Shown here piece by piece: positions 1 through 6,134 of a stretch of DNA of 10,196 nucleotides. The first letter of the stretch is position 1. Each line of letters starts with the position of its first letter. The notes under the pieces are model-generated. The model worked only from the letters and a program-made list of their open reading frames with translations, did no database searches and was not told where the DNA came from. A program made the translations under genes and the position numbers. This DNA comes from Chloroflexota bacterium (GTDB lineage Bacteria > Chloroflexota > Anaerolineae > Promineifilales > Promineifilaceae), in assembly GCA_020353135.1 (NCBI GenBank), contig CP070688.1, positions 1,728,294 through 1,738,489 on the forward strand, read 5' to 3'.

Positions 1-386
1 CCAGCACTGAGGATTTGCGCAACTCGGGCGATACGGCCGGGCCGCGCGATCGCGTTGTGGGCTACGGCGCTTTTGTATTTCGCCAGTAAGCAGAAACAGC
101 ACGCCGAGCTAACCAGTTGGTATACGGTCGGCACGGAAAAGGGGCCGCAATTCGGCTGTGATCCTACGGTTGGCCAAGCTGATATTCCGGGTGTGATAGT
201 TGCCAACCTGATAGTAATTTTGCATGCTATGGCCGGTTGACCCGAGATTGCCCCCTAACGTTTCTTAGTCATTTCTCATACGTACCGAAGGCGGCCGAAC
301 ATCTGCGTACATAATATCCGGACATGTCCCGCATTGCTCTGTTTACCCAGCCTAACATCTAAGCCGTCGTGCCAAGGAGAGTGGTT
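1..386. other. Left-edge region without an assignable gene
   Basis: No recognisable gene lies here. One plus-strand frame is open from base 1 to a TGA at 238-240 (79 codons). Its translation has a hydrophobic patch near ALWATALLYFA and another near GVIVANLIVILHAMAG, so it could be the 3' end of a membrane-protein gene entering from the left. The opposite strand is also open across the same stretch, so openness alone proves little, and I do not recognise the sequence. From 241 to 386 there is only non-coding sequence, including the 10-bp perfect palindrome GGACATGTCC at 320-329, ending in the ribosome binding site of the broken gene that follows. Confidence 0.25.
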
Positions 387-824
387 ATGAAGAGTCGACG
401 ATTCGCAGTCGCGTTGGCGGCGATCGGAGTTGTCTCCGTACTGGTGTTGGGAGCTGGATCCGGGTAAAAGGCGATCACGCTACCTTCACGGCGTTGGACG
501 AACAAGGCCTCATTCGCGTCGGCAAGAGCGAGGCGCGGGCGCTAGCGATCGTCACCGAAGACGTGCTCCCTGATGTGATTTTCGCCAATTTCCTGCACCC
601 ATCCAGCCCAGCCAATTCGTTGGTCCATCGTGTACCGGATCCGATCACAAACTGGTATCACTTCAATCTAGGCAATGCACAGATCGAGAAGATCGGCGAG
701 TCACCGTACAAAGATTCATTCGAGGAGATGAGCTTCAAGCCACGGACTGTGACCAGTTCATAGCGCAGACGGCCAGGTGTGTGATTCCTGGTACGACGAA
801 ACATGCCAGCGGCTGGAACTCTAA
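387..824 (+). pseudogene. Frameshifted gene for a small secreted protein (unknown family)
   Basis: An ATG at 387 follows a good Shine-Dalgarno (AGGAG at 375-379, 7-nt spacing) and encodes a textbook signal peptide, MKSRRFAVALAAIG then a hydrophobic run ending LGAGSG, which stops at TAA 465-467 after only 26 codons. Directly after, a second frame (from about 464) is open for about 99 codons with protein-like composition (VKGDHATFTALDEQGLIRVG, later ITNWYHFNLGNAQIEKIGES) and stops at 761-763. Two further short open pieces follow in other frames: ATDCDQFIAQT (about 739-771), then DGQVCDSWYDETCQRLEL, ending at TAA 822-824. All three frame changes have the same sense, as if one base were missing at about 460, 738 and 770. 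Joined, they would give a secreted protein of about 145 residues with several cysteines. I do not recognise the family. It may be a decayed gene, or an intact gene with sequencing or assembly indels. The first junction is well supported; the two later ones are weaker because the pieces are short. Confidence 0.5.
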
Positions 825-887
825 GCTTCGACGGATCGAGTAGGCCTCTGAAATAGCGGCAAGTCCCCCTGGTCAGGTCGATTGAAC

Positions 888-3800
888 TTACTCAGACATC
901 GTCAGTCCGGAAACGATGACCCTGTCGTCGACGGCTTGGCCATCTTGGTCGACGACTGGAAGCCGACGTAAAGTCTCCAGCAGATACCAACCAACGTTCA
1001 GCTTGTATTGCCCTGGCGGCAATTCTTCTGAAAGATGCACTACGTAGGGATCTTTGACTGTCTCGCCGGCCGCCCACTGCCCGGTGGGATATGTGCCCTG
1101 CAACGGCCAGGCGTCTACCTGGCCCACGATGCGATCATTCACATCCAGCACCTGAACGAAGACCGTGTAATCCTCGCTCATGGGCGCCAGGGCCTGCCAG
1201 GTCAGAGTGAGCGACAGTTCTCCGCCAGGCGACAACGTTTTTTCGGGCAACTGAACGTCCAGCAAGGCGATCTTGTCTTCGAAATTACTGGCCTCGGCCG
1301 GCACTGTGACGCCGCTCAACTCGACTTGACCGATGACGCAGCTGTCCGCCTGCCGGGCCAGCCAACCGCACGACGCCGGCTGCCCGTCGTAAGCAGCCAG
1401 GATGTCATAGCTGCCGGCCGGCACATCGGCGCCCAAGCGGCCGGTCCAGCTCAGCCGATGCCCTTCGCTTGCCTGGCCCGAATTGTCAGCGATGATAGCC
1501 GGGTTCACCGACTGCCAATCGACGTTCCCCGGAACGCTGCCGGCCGGAGCAATCGCCAGTGACAATGGTTCCGGGGCGTTGGCGTCGCCGGCTAAACGAA
1601 CCACTAATGGCGTTTCGCGCCGGCCTGACTCGACTATAGCCGCTCCATCCAGATTGAGCGGCCCCAACCGCGTACGCAGCACGCCGGTCATGACGGCCGG
1701 TTCTGTCACTTGCCCGTCGACGGTTGTAACCGTCTGCCAGTCCAGGTCTTCGGCCGGCGTGAAGGGCGGCGCCAGGGCGACTTGCAGGGCGACCCGTTCC
1801 GGTCCGGCGAGGAATGGTTGGGGCAAGGCGTGGAAATCGGGTATCACCTCGCCGACATGCCAGGCTACGGTCGGAAAAGTGTCGCCGGCCGGATGCTGGC
1901 TCATGGCCGGGCCGGTGAACGTTTCGCTGGCCCAACGCGTGTAAACATGGAGCGCGTCAGTCAGCGGCTCGGACGCCTGCCAGAAAAAGGTGATGGCGGA
2001 CTCACCCTCGGAGACGGGCGACGGCGCCAATTGAAAGGCCAGTAGTTGAACGGCCCCGAATGAAATGTCCAGAGGCTCTACCCCGGCCGGGGGCGCTGTG
2101 ACCGGCGTGATACCAACTTCGGTCAACGGCCCCAGGGAGCGCAGGTGGTAAATGCCTTCGAGGCCCGGCAAAAAGCGGGCCAGATAGACCGGCTGCCCAG
2201 CCGCTACCCGGGCCTCTAATTCAGCCCGGTAGGCGCTTTCATCCGGCAGGACGACGATTTCCAGGTCTGGCCGTTTTCCCTCAGCTTGTTGCTGGTAGTA
2301 GAGAGGTGGGAATTTGTCGCTGTCAGCCAGGATAGCCGCCCCGGCCGGTATAGGTAGATCTAGCACGCTGCTTCCCCACTTGGAGCGGCCGTCGTCGTGA
2401 GAACTATCGACGGCCGGCCATGTTTGTTCGGCGGCCATCAACAGGGCCTGGGAGACGGCGATCAGGATGATCATCGCTTGCACCGGGGCGCGGAAATGCG
2501 CGCCGGCGGACGGTATCAGCCGGGCGATGACCACCATGATGGCCACCAGGCCAGCGGTCCAGAACAGGGCCATGATCAGATAAGCGGGAATGAGAAACAC
2601 GGCCAGATCGGGGACGTAGTAGTTGAGGGCGTAAAAGCTGTAGCCCATCCAGGTGATGGCCAGGAGCAATGCGTAGCGCCACTGGCGGAAGAAGAGGAAA
2701 ACCAACCCTATCGCGATGACCGCCAGGCCCCAGGTAGCCGGCCATTCGTCTAGCAACAGCCGGCCGACAATTCCGTAGCGGACGCCGTCGATGAGCCAGG
2801 CGTTGAGCTGCAGCGCTCCCTGGAAGCGGCCGCCGATAACCCAATCGGCGAAGCGGTCCAGGCCCATTGGCTCGCCATTTACGGCCGCCCAGCGAATGGG
2901 CAAGTAAGCGTACAGCAGCAGCGGCAAGCAGAACGCTCCGACGATGGTCACGACTGACGAGACGCCGGAAAGCGGCGCCCCACGAAACCGGCCGGCCCGC
3001 CAGGCAAAGAAGATGGCTAGCCCGGCCGCCGGCAATAAGACGACCGTCGTCAGGTGATTGGCCAGACCCAGCCCAAGCGCGAGAGCCAGCAAAACCGTGG
3101 AATAGAAAGCATGCCACGGAAGTGACCGGTCATTAGTGGTCAGTGGTCGGTGGTCAGTGGTCAGCGGATAGACGTTTCTGTTCTCTAGCCACTGACCACC
3201 AGCCACTATTCTCCAGTCGCCGATCTCGCGCATGAGCAGCAAAGCGGCGGCCACTATCAAAGCGTGCAATGAGTAAACTTCGGCATTGATAGCGTTGTTC
3301 CAGAAAGTGGGCGTCAGGCCAAAGATGACCGCGGCTAACAGGGCCAGAATGCTCCAGCCCGTCAGGCGCCGGCCGAGGGTATAGAGCAAGCAGACGGCCG
3401 CCAGGCCGAAGACCAGCGTGGCCAGGTTCACGCGCCAGGCCACTTCGTTCAGCGGCAGCCAGGTGAAGGGCTTGGCCAAAAGCAAGTAAAGCGGGTAGCC
3501 GGTGGGGTGTACAATGCCAAGTTGGGGCACGACCACCTGGAACTCGAAAGTATCGGCCGTACCTACTGTTCTACCCATCGTAGCCAGGTAAACCGGCAGC
3601 AGAAATCCGACGATCAGGACATAGGCCAGCCAACGCCAGATCTTCGGCCGCGTGATCAACCTGGTCAAAAGGACGACCGCCAACCACAAGCTGGCCAGAA
3701 AGAGAAAGCGACTGCGTTGTAGATTGACGGTCGGGTCGAAGAGATATGCCAAGTTTAGGAGAAGGGGTAAAAATGGTATTAGCGCCGTCCAGGCGGCCGC

Positions 3801-4085
3801 CCTCGGCGCATCTAAAGGCTGCTCAGACAAGCGACGCGCCAGAGAGCGGGCGAGCAACCTCCAAGAGAGCCAGCCTAACGACGCTAGTCCTACCGCCACC
3901 AGTAGGCCGGGTAACGGCTCTCCCAGCCACAACAGCGCCGGGAATAGACCCTCGTACAGAATGCGGCCGGCCGCCAGGGCGCCGACAAAAGACAGGCCGG
4001 CTGCCAAAGCTCCGGCCGCGACCGGCGACAGCTCAAGTGCTCTTTTGTCTATCGTTCCCTCTGCCGTCTCTATATTCGTCGTCAT
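888..4085 (-). CDS. DUF2723 family membrane glycosyltransferase (GT-C type) with C-terminal beta-rich domains
   Basis: This is a polytopic membrane protein of 1065 residues. Residues about 20-550 contain roughly 13-15 hydrophobic helices. The DUF2723 signature is clear: GTADTFEF at 175-182 (acidic residues of the first extracytoplasmic loop, where GT-C enzymes keep their catalytic carboxylates), HPTGYPLY at 193-200, NAINAEVYSLHAL at 264-276 and GLANHLT at 340-346. DUF2723 belongs to the GT-C superfamily; its animal member TMEM260 is a protein O-mannosyltransferase. Such enzymes use lipid-linked sugar donors on the outer face of the membrane. Donor and acceptor here are unknown. Residues about 560-1065 are soluble and probably extracytoplasmic, with two related beta-sandwich-like modules (about 672-790 and 927-1063) around a middle segment containing a Cys pair (C907, C917). 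An in-frame repeat insertion occupies residues about 293-318, between membrane helices. The ATG at 4083-4085 starts just before the first helix; upstream is only a weak GGA-type ribosome site. The gene is monocistronic and divergent from the DUF5684 gene. Confidence 0.85.
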   Translation of the reverse strand: MTTNIETAEGTIDKRALELSPVAAGALAAGLSFVGALAAGRILYEGLFPALLWLGEPLPGLLVAVGLASLGWLSWRLLARSLARRLSEQPLDAPRAAAWTALIPFLPLLLNLAYLFDPTVNLQRSRFLFLASLWLAVVLLTRLITRPKIWRWLAYVLIVGFLLPVYLATMGRTVGTADTFEFQVVVPQLGIVHPTGYPLYLLLAKPFTWLPLNEVAWRVNLATLVFGLAAVCLLYTLGRRLTGWSILALLAAVIFGLTPTFWNNAINAEVYSLHALIVAAALLLMREIGDWRIVAGGQWLENRNVYPLTTDHRPLTTNDRSLPWHAFYSTVLLALALGLGLANHLTTVVLLPAAGLAIFFAWRAGRFRGAPLSGVSSVVTIVGAFCLPLLLYAYLPIRWAAVNGEPMGLDRFADWVIGGRFQGALQLNAWLIDGVRYGIVGRLLLDEWPATWGLAVIAIGLVFLFFRQWRYALLLAITWMGYSFYALNYYVPDLAVFLIPAYLIMALFWTAGLVAIMVVIARLIPSAGAHFRAPVQAMIILIAVSQALLMAAEQTWPAVDSSHDDGRSKWGSSVLDLPIPAGAAILADSDKFPPLYYQQQAEGKRPDLEIVVLPDESAYRAELEARVAAGQPVYLARFLPGLEGIYHLRSLGPLTEVGITPVTAPPAGVEPLDISFGAVQLLAFQLAPSPVSEGESAITFFWQASEPLTDALHVYTRWASETFTGPAMSQHPAGDTFPTVAWHVGEVIPDFHALPQPFLAGPERVALQVALAPPFTPAEDLDWQTVTTVDGQVTEPAVMTGVLRTRLGPLNLDGAAIVESGRRETPLVVRLAGDANAPEPLSLAIAPAGSVPGNVDWQSVNPAIIADNSGQASEGHRLSWTGRLGADVPAGSYDILAAYDGQPASCGWLARQADSCVIGQVELSGVTVPAEASNFEDKIALLDVQLPEKTLSPGGELSLTLTWQALAPMSEDYTVFVQVLDVNDRIVGQVDAWPLQGTYPTGQWAAGETVKDPYVVHLSEELPPGQYKLNVGWYLLETLRRLPVVDQDGQAVDDRVIVSGLTMSE
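3134..3208. repeat. 75-bp palindromic heptamer-repeat element inserted in frame in the DUF2723 gene
   Basis: The left arm is four head-to-tail heptamers: TAGTGGT, CAGTGGT, CGGTGGT, CAGTGGT (3134-3161), then a partial CAGCGG. The right arm (3186-3208) is the same type of unit inverted, TAGCCAC TGACCAC CAGCCAC, running on into TA. The arms share a perfect 12-nt core, GGTGGTCAGTGG at 3149-3160 against CCACTGACCACC at 3189-3200, and the element opens with TAGTGG and closes with CCACTA. Transcribed, it could fold into a long hairpin. It is 75 nt long, exactly 25 codons, and adds residues about 293-318 (including TTDHRPLTTND) to the host protein. Similar TGGTCAGTGG arrays occur, from memory, as dispersed repeats in some Chloroflexota and cyanobacterial genomes. 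No transposase is present. Confidence 0.8.
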
Positions 4086-4103
4086 GCGTTCATTCCGACC
4101 AAC

Positions 4104-4131
4104 GAATAACCCGTTTAGCTGATTCTGTCCA
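4104..4131 (-). promoter_or_regulatory. Candidate promoter for the DUF2723 gene
   Basis: On the minus strand, TGGACA (4126-4131) is followed after 16 nt by TTATTC (4104-4109), a plausible sigma-70-like -35/-10 pair ending about 19 nt before the ATG. The -10 box is a weak match, so this is a tentative assignment based on position and spacing. Confidence 0.3.
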
Positions 4132-4216
4132 GATCAGGCTACGCGATAATTGGCCATGAGGTCAAGGGGCGGTTATTTGTCCAGGGGTAATTCGACACCG
4201 ATGATTATTTACTTGA

Positions 4217-4246
4217 TTGACGCTTTTTTCCCGCCCGTGATAAACT
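4217..4246 (+). promoter_or_regulatory. Candidate sigma-70-type promoter for the DUF5684 gene
   Basis: TTGACG (4217-4222) matches the -35 consensus at five of six positions. After an 18-nt spacer comes TAAACT (4241-4246), four of six for the -10, with an extended -10 TG at 4238-4239. This would start transcription near 4253 and give a leader of about 55 nt before the GTG start. Confidence 0.45.
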
Positions 4247-4293
4247 TCGGCACTACTGTGCGGCGTAATCTGGCATTGAGCCGCCTGTCTGCT

Positions 4294-4300
4294 AAGGAGG
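4294..4300 (+). promoter_or_regulatory. Ribosome binding site that fixes the GTG start of the DUF5684 gene
   Basis: AAGGAGG is a full Shine-Dalgarno match, 6 nt before GTG 4307. No ATG in that frame is placed as well, so this site decides the start. Confidence 0.85.
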
Positions 4301-4306
4301 AACAAA

Positions 4307-4723
4307 GTGTTCTCGATCGCGAACTCCAGTTTTTCGTTGCTTGCCCAGCAGGGTTTCTTTGATTTTCTTGGCAACCTATACTTTTGGACTCTCTCTTGCT
4401 TTAGTTTGCTGCTGGTTATTGCCGTCATCGCAGGGATGTGGCAGATTTTCGAGAAGGCAGGTGAAGCTGGATGGAAGGCCATCATCCCGTTTTACAATAT
4501 CTGGGTTCTGCTTGAGATCGTCGGTCGGCCTGGCTGGTGGCTTATCCTGTATTTCATTCCCGTTGTCGGATTTGTTATCTGGGTGATCATGATGATTGAC
4601 CTGGCGAAGTCCTTTGATCACGGCATCGGTTTCGCCATCGGACTCATGATTTTGCCGGTGATCTTTGTGCCTCTTTTGGGCTTCAGCGAGATGCAATATT
4701 ACGGTCCGGCAGCGAAGTCCTAA
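4307..4723 (+). CDS. DUF5684 family small integral membrane protein
   Basis: The product is 138 residues, starting at a GTG directly behind a consensus Shine-Dalgarno. After a short hydrophobic N-terminus it contains three to four membrane helices. The stretch IFEKAGEAGWKAIIPFYNIW, followed by residues of the LLEIVGRPGWW type, is the hallmark of DUF5684: a conserved amphipathic segment (AGxxGWKAIIPFYN), then a Gly-Pro-Gly-Trp-Trp turn between helices. It ends with GFSEMQYYGPA, also typical of this family, where many members have a disordered tail; this one has almost none. The biochemical function of the family is not established, although some members occur next to signal peptidase or secretion genes. 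Here it stands alone, with its own promoter and a hairpin terminator 40 nt downstream, so it looks monocistronic. The family call is firm; the function is unknown. Confidence 0.85.
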   Translation: MFSIANSSFSLLAQQGFFDFLGNLYFWTLSCFSLLLVIAVIAGMWQIFEKAGEAGWKAIIPFYNIWVLLEIVGRPGWWLILYFIPVVGFVIWVIMMIDLAKSFDHGIGFAIGLMILPVIFVPLLGFSEMQYYGPAAKS

Positions 4724-4763
4724 CATATTCAGGCAACGCCGCCGCGTTACGTGTTTTCTATGG

Positions 4764-4790
4764 ACAGCCCCAACATGCCGTTGGGGCTGT
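4764..4790 (+). terminator. Hairpin terminator after the DUF5684 gene
   Basis: ACAGCCCCAAC (4764-4774) pairs perfectly with GTTGGGGCTGT (4780-4790), an 11-bp stem with a 5-nt loop. It lies 40 nt beyond the stop codon. The following T tract is short and interrupted (TTTGCCTAT), so intrinsic termination may be moderate. It separates this gene from the sulfur-metabolism gene. Confidence 0.7.
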
Positions 4791-4860
4791 TTGCCTATCT
4801 CAACTCTTATATCTGAGTGTGAAGTGTGCTGTATTAGAAGTGGTCTGCTTGTTCAGCGTC

Positions 4861-4867
4861 AGGGGTG
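4861..4867 (+). promoter_or_regulatory. Ribosome binding site that fixes the ATG start of the cystathionine enzyme
   Basis: AGGGGTG lies 6 nt before ATG 4874. The alternative in-frame GTG at 4865 falls inside this site and has no Shine-Dalgarno of its own, so ATG 4874 is preferred. I see no convincing -35/-10 pair in 4791-4860; TATTAG at 4832-4837 is the best -10 candidate. Confidence 0.6.
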
Positions 4868-4873
4868 AAATAC

Positions 4874-6028
4874 ATGGTTGAGAATGACGATTCTCGTGAT
4901 TATCATTTGGAGACCCAAGCCGTTCACGCGGGCATACGGCCCGATCCGACCAGCGGCGCGGTCATGACGCCCATCTACCAGACGTCTACTTACGCTCAGG
5001 AAGATGTCGGCCGCCACAAGGGCTACGAATACTCGCGGACAGACAACCCGACACGCACGGCTCTGCAGCAGGCGATGGCGATCCTCGAAAGGGGTCAGTA
5101 CGCCCTGGCTTTCGCCTCGGGCATGGCGGCCATCGACGCCTTGATGCGCTTGATCAAACCGGGCCAGCATGTCATTTGTGGCGACGACGTATACGGCGGC
5201 GTATTTCGCCTGTTCGACAAGATCCTCTCCGGGTATGGCATTGAATTTACCTTTGTGCACGCCGCCAACGCCGAGGCTTTCGCCACGGCCGTGCGATCCA
5301 ATACGAAACTCATCTGGTTAGAGACGCCGACCAATCCGACGTTGCAGCTGATCGATATTGGCCGGGTGGCGGCCATCGCCAAGGAGGCTGGAGCCTGGCT
5401 GGGCGTTGACAATACCTTCGCTTCACCTGCTTTGCAGCAGCCGCTGGCCCTGGGGGCCGATTTCGTCGTTCACAGTACCACCAAGTACCTGGGTGGCCAT
5501 TCTGATGTGGTGGGCGGGGTTATCGTGCTCAACGATCCGGCCGCCTACGAGGAATTGAAATTCCTGCATAACGCCGTCGGCGCGGTTCCCGGGCCAATGG
5601 ACTGTTTTTTAACACTACGCGGTATCAAGACCCTGGCTCTGCGAATGGCGGCCCATAGTCGCAATGCCAGGCAAGTGGCCGACTTCTTGCTTGAGCACCC
5701 GGCGGTCAAGAGCGTCATTTACCCGGGACTGGAAGATCATCCACAGCACGCGCTGGCTCGCAAGCAAATGAAGGAGTTCAGCGGCATGGTTTGCTTCTTA
5801 CTTCATGACGGCGAGGAAGCGGCCCGGGCTGTGGCTACGCGCACGAAACTGTTTACCCTGGCCGAGTCACTGGGCGGGGTGGAATCGCTTATCGAATTAC
5901 CGGCGCCGATGACCCATGCTTCGGTGGCCGATTCACCACTGGCGATTGATCCGGGGCTGGTGCGGCTATCGGTTGGAATAGAGAATCCGGAAGATTTGAT
6001 CGCCGATTTGTTGCAGGCATTGGAGTAA
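4874..6028 (+). CDS. Cystathionine gamma-synthase / gamma-lyase (Cys/Met metabolism PLP-dependent enzyme)
   Basis: This is a 384-residue cytosolic enzyme of the Cys/Met metabolism PLP family (fold type I), full length for the family, which is usually 380-400 residues. Seen in the sequence: YSRTDNPTR at 53-61, the Tyr/Arg element that binds PLP phosphate from the neighbouring subunit; ASGMAA at 81-86, the phosphate-binding turn; ETPTNP; D179 in GVDNTFASP, which holds the pyridine nitrogen; K204 in STTKYLGGHSD, the Schiff-base lysine; and a C-terminal SLGGVESLIELPAPMTHAS followed by RLSVGIE. The family makes cystathionine from cysteine and an activated homoserine (synthase, MetB) or splits cystathionine to cysteine (lyase, MccB/CGL). 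The MTHAS segment is shared by both, so I cannot separate synthase from lyase, and no symbol is given. It is monocistronic: a terminator stands upstream and a separate promoter precedes the next gene 106 nt downstream. No SAM riboswitch is visible in its leader. Confidence 0.9.
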   Translation: MVENDDSRDYHLETQAVHAGIRPDPTSGAVMTPIYQTSTYAQEDVGRHKGYEYSRTDNPTRTALQQAMAILERGQYALAFASGMAAIDALMRLIKPGQHVICGDDVYGGVFRLFDKILSGYGIEFTFVHAANAEAFATAVRSNTKLIWLETPTNPTLQLIDIGRVAAIAKEAGAWLGVDNTFASPALQQPLALGADFVVHSTTKYLGGHSDVVGGVIVLNDPAAYEELKFLHNAVGAVPGPMDCFLTLRGIKTLALRMAAHSRNARQVADFLLEHPAVKSVIYPGLEDHPQHALARKQMKEFSGMVCFLLHDGEEAARAVATRTKLFTLAESLGGVESLIELPAPMTHASVADSPLAIDPGLVRLSVGIENPEDLIADLLQALE

Positions 6029-6119
6029 GTGGCGGGGACGAGGCGGCAGGGGGCGAGCGTTATGGGGAGTAGGCGAATTGGACGGGAGCAGGTAGGCTGT
6101 AGCGCAGTTGTGCTTATGT

Positions 6120-6125
6120 TATACT
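6120..6125 (+). promoter_or_regulatory. -10 promoter element immediately upstream of the YihY gene (leaderless start)
   Basis: TATACT (6120-6125) is a strong -10 match. It ends 9 nt before the ATG at 6135, so transcription starting 6-8 nt past it would begin within about 3 nt of the start codon. There is no Shine-Dalgarno before this ATG, as expected for a leaderless message. No good -35 is present at the usual spacing. The G-rich stretch 6029-6070 just upstream has no other obvious signal. Confidence 0.45.
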
Positions 6126-6134
6126 GGGCCTGAT

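Noticed and set aside
1035..1562. 175-codon plus-strand ORF, with further plus ORFs to about 2045
   Set aside because: Antisense to the well-supported glycosyltransferase gene, with no domain or ribosome site.
2404..3117. 237-codon minus-strand ORF
   Set aside because: It lies wholly inside the DUF2723 gene in another frame; its translation is Arg/Gly/Pro-rich without motifs, typical of a GC-rich shadow frame.
3134..3208. CRISPR-like array
   Set aside because: Units are 7 nt, contiguous and inverted, with no spacers and no cas genes nearby.
4150..4362. 70-codon plus ORF before the DUF5684 gene
   Set aside because: It covers the promoter and ribosome site of that gene and overlaps it in another frame.
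4865..4873. GTG start three codons upstream of the cystathionine enzyme ATG
   Set aside because: The GTG is part of the Shine-Dalgarno AGGGGTG that serves ATG 4874.
6029..6070. G-quadruplex or RNA gene in the G-rich spacer
   Set aside because: Only a few G runs of four or more; nothing beyond a G-rich composition can be supported.
6108..6134. TTG start nine codons upstream of the YihY ATG
   Set aside because: The codons overlap the TATACT promoter element and there is no ribosome site.
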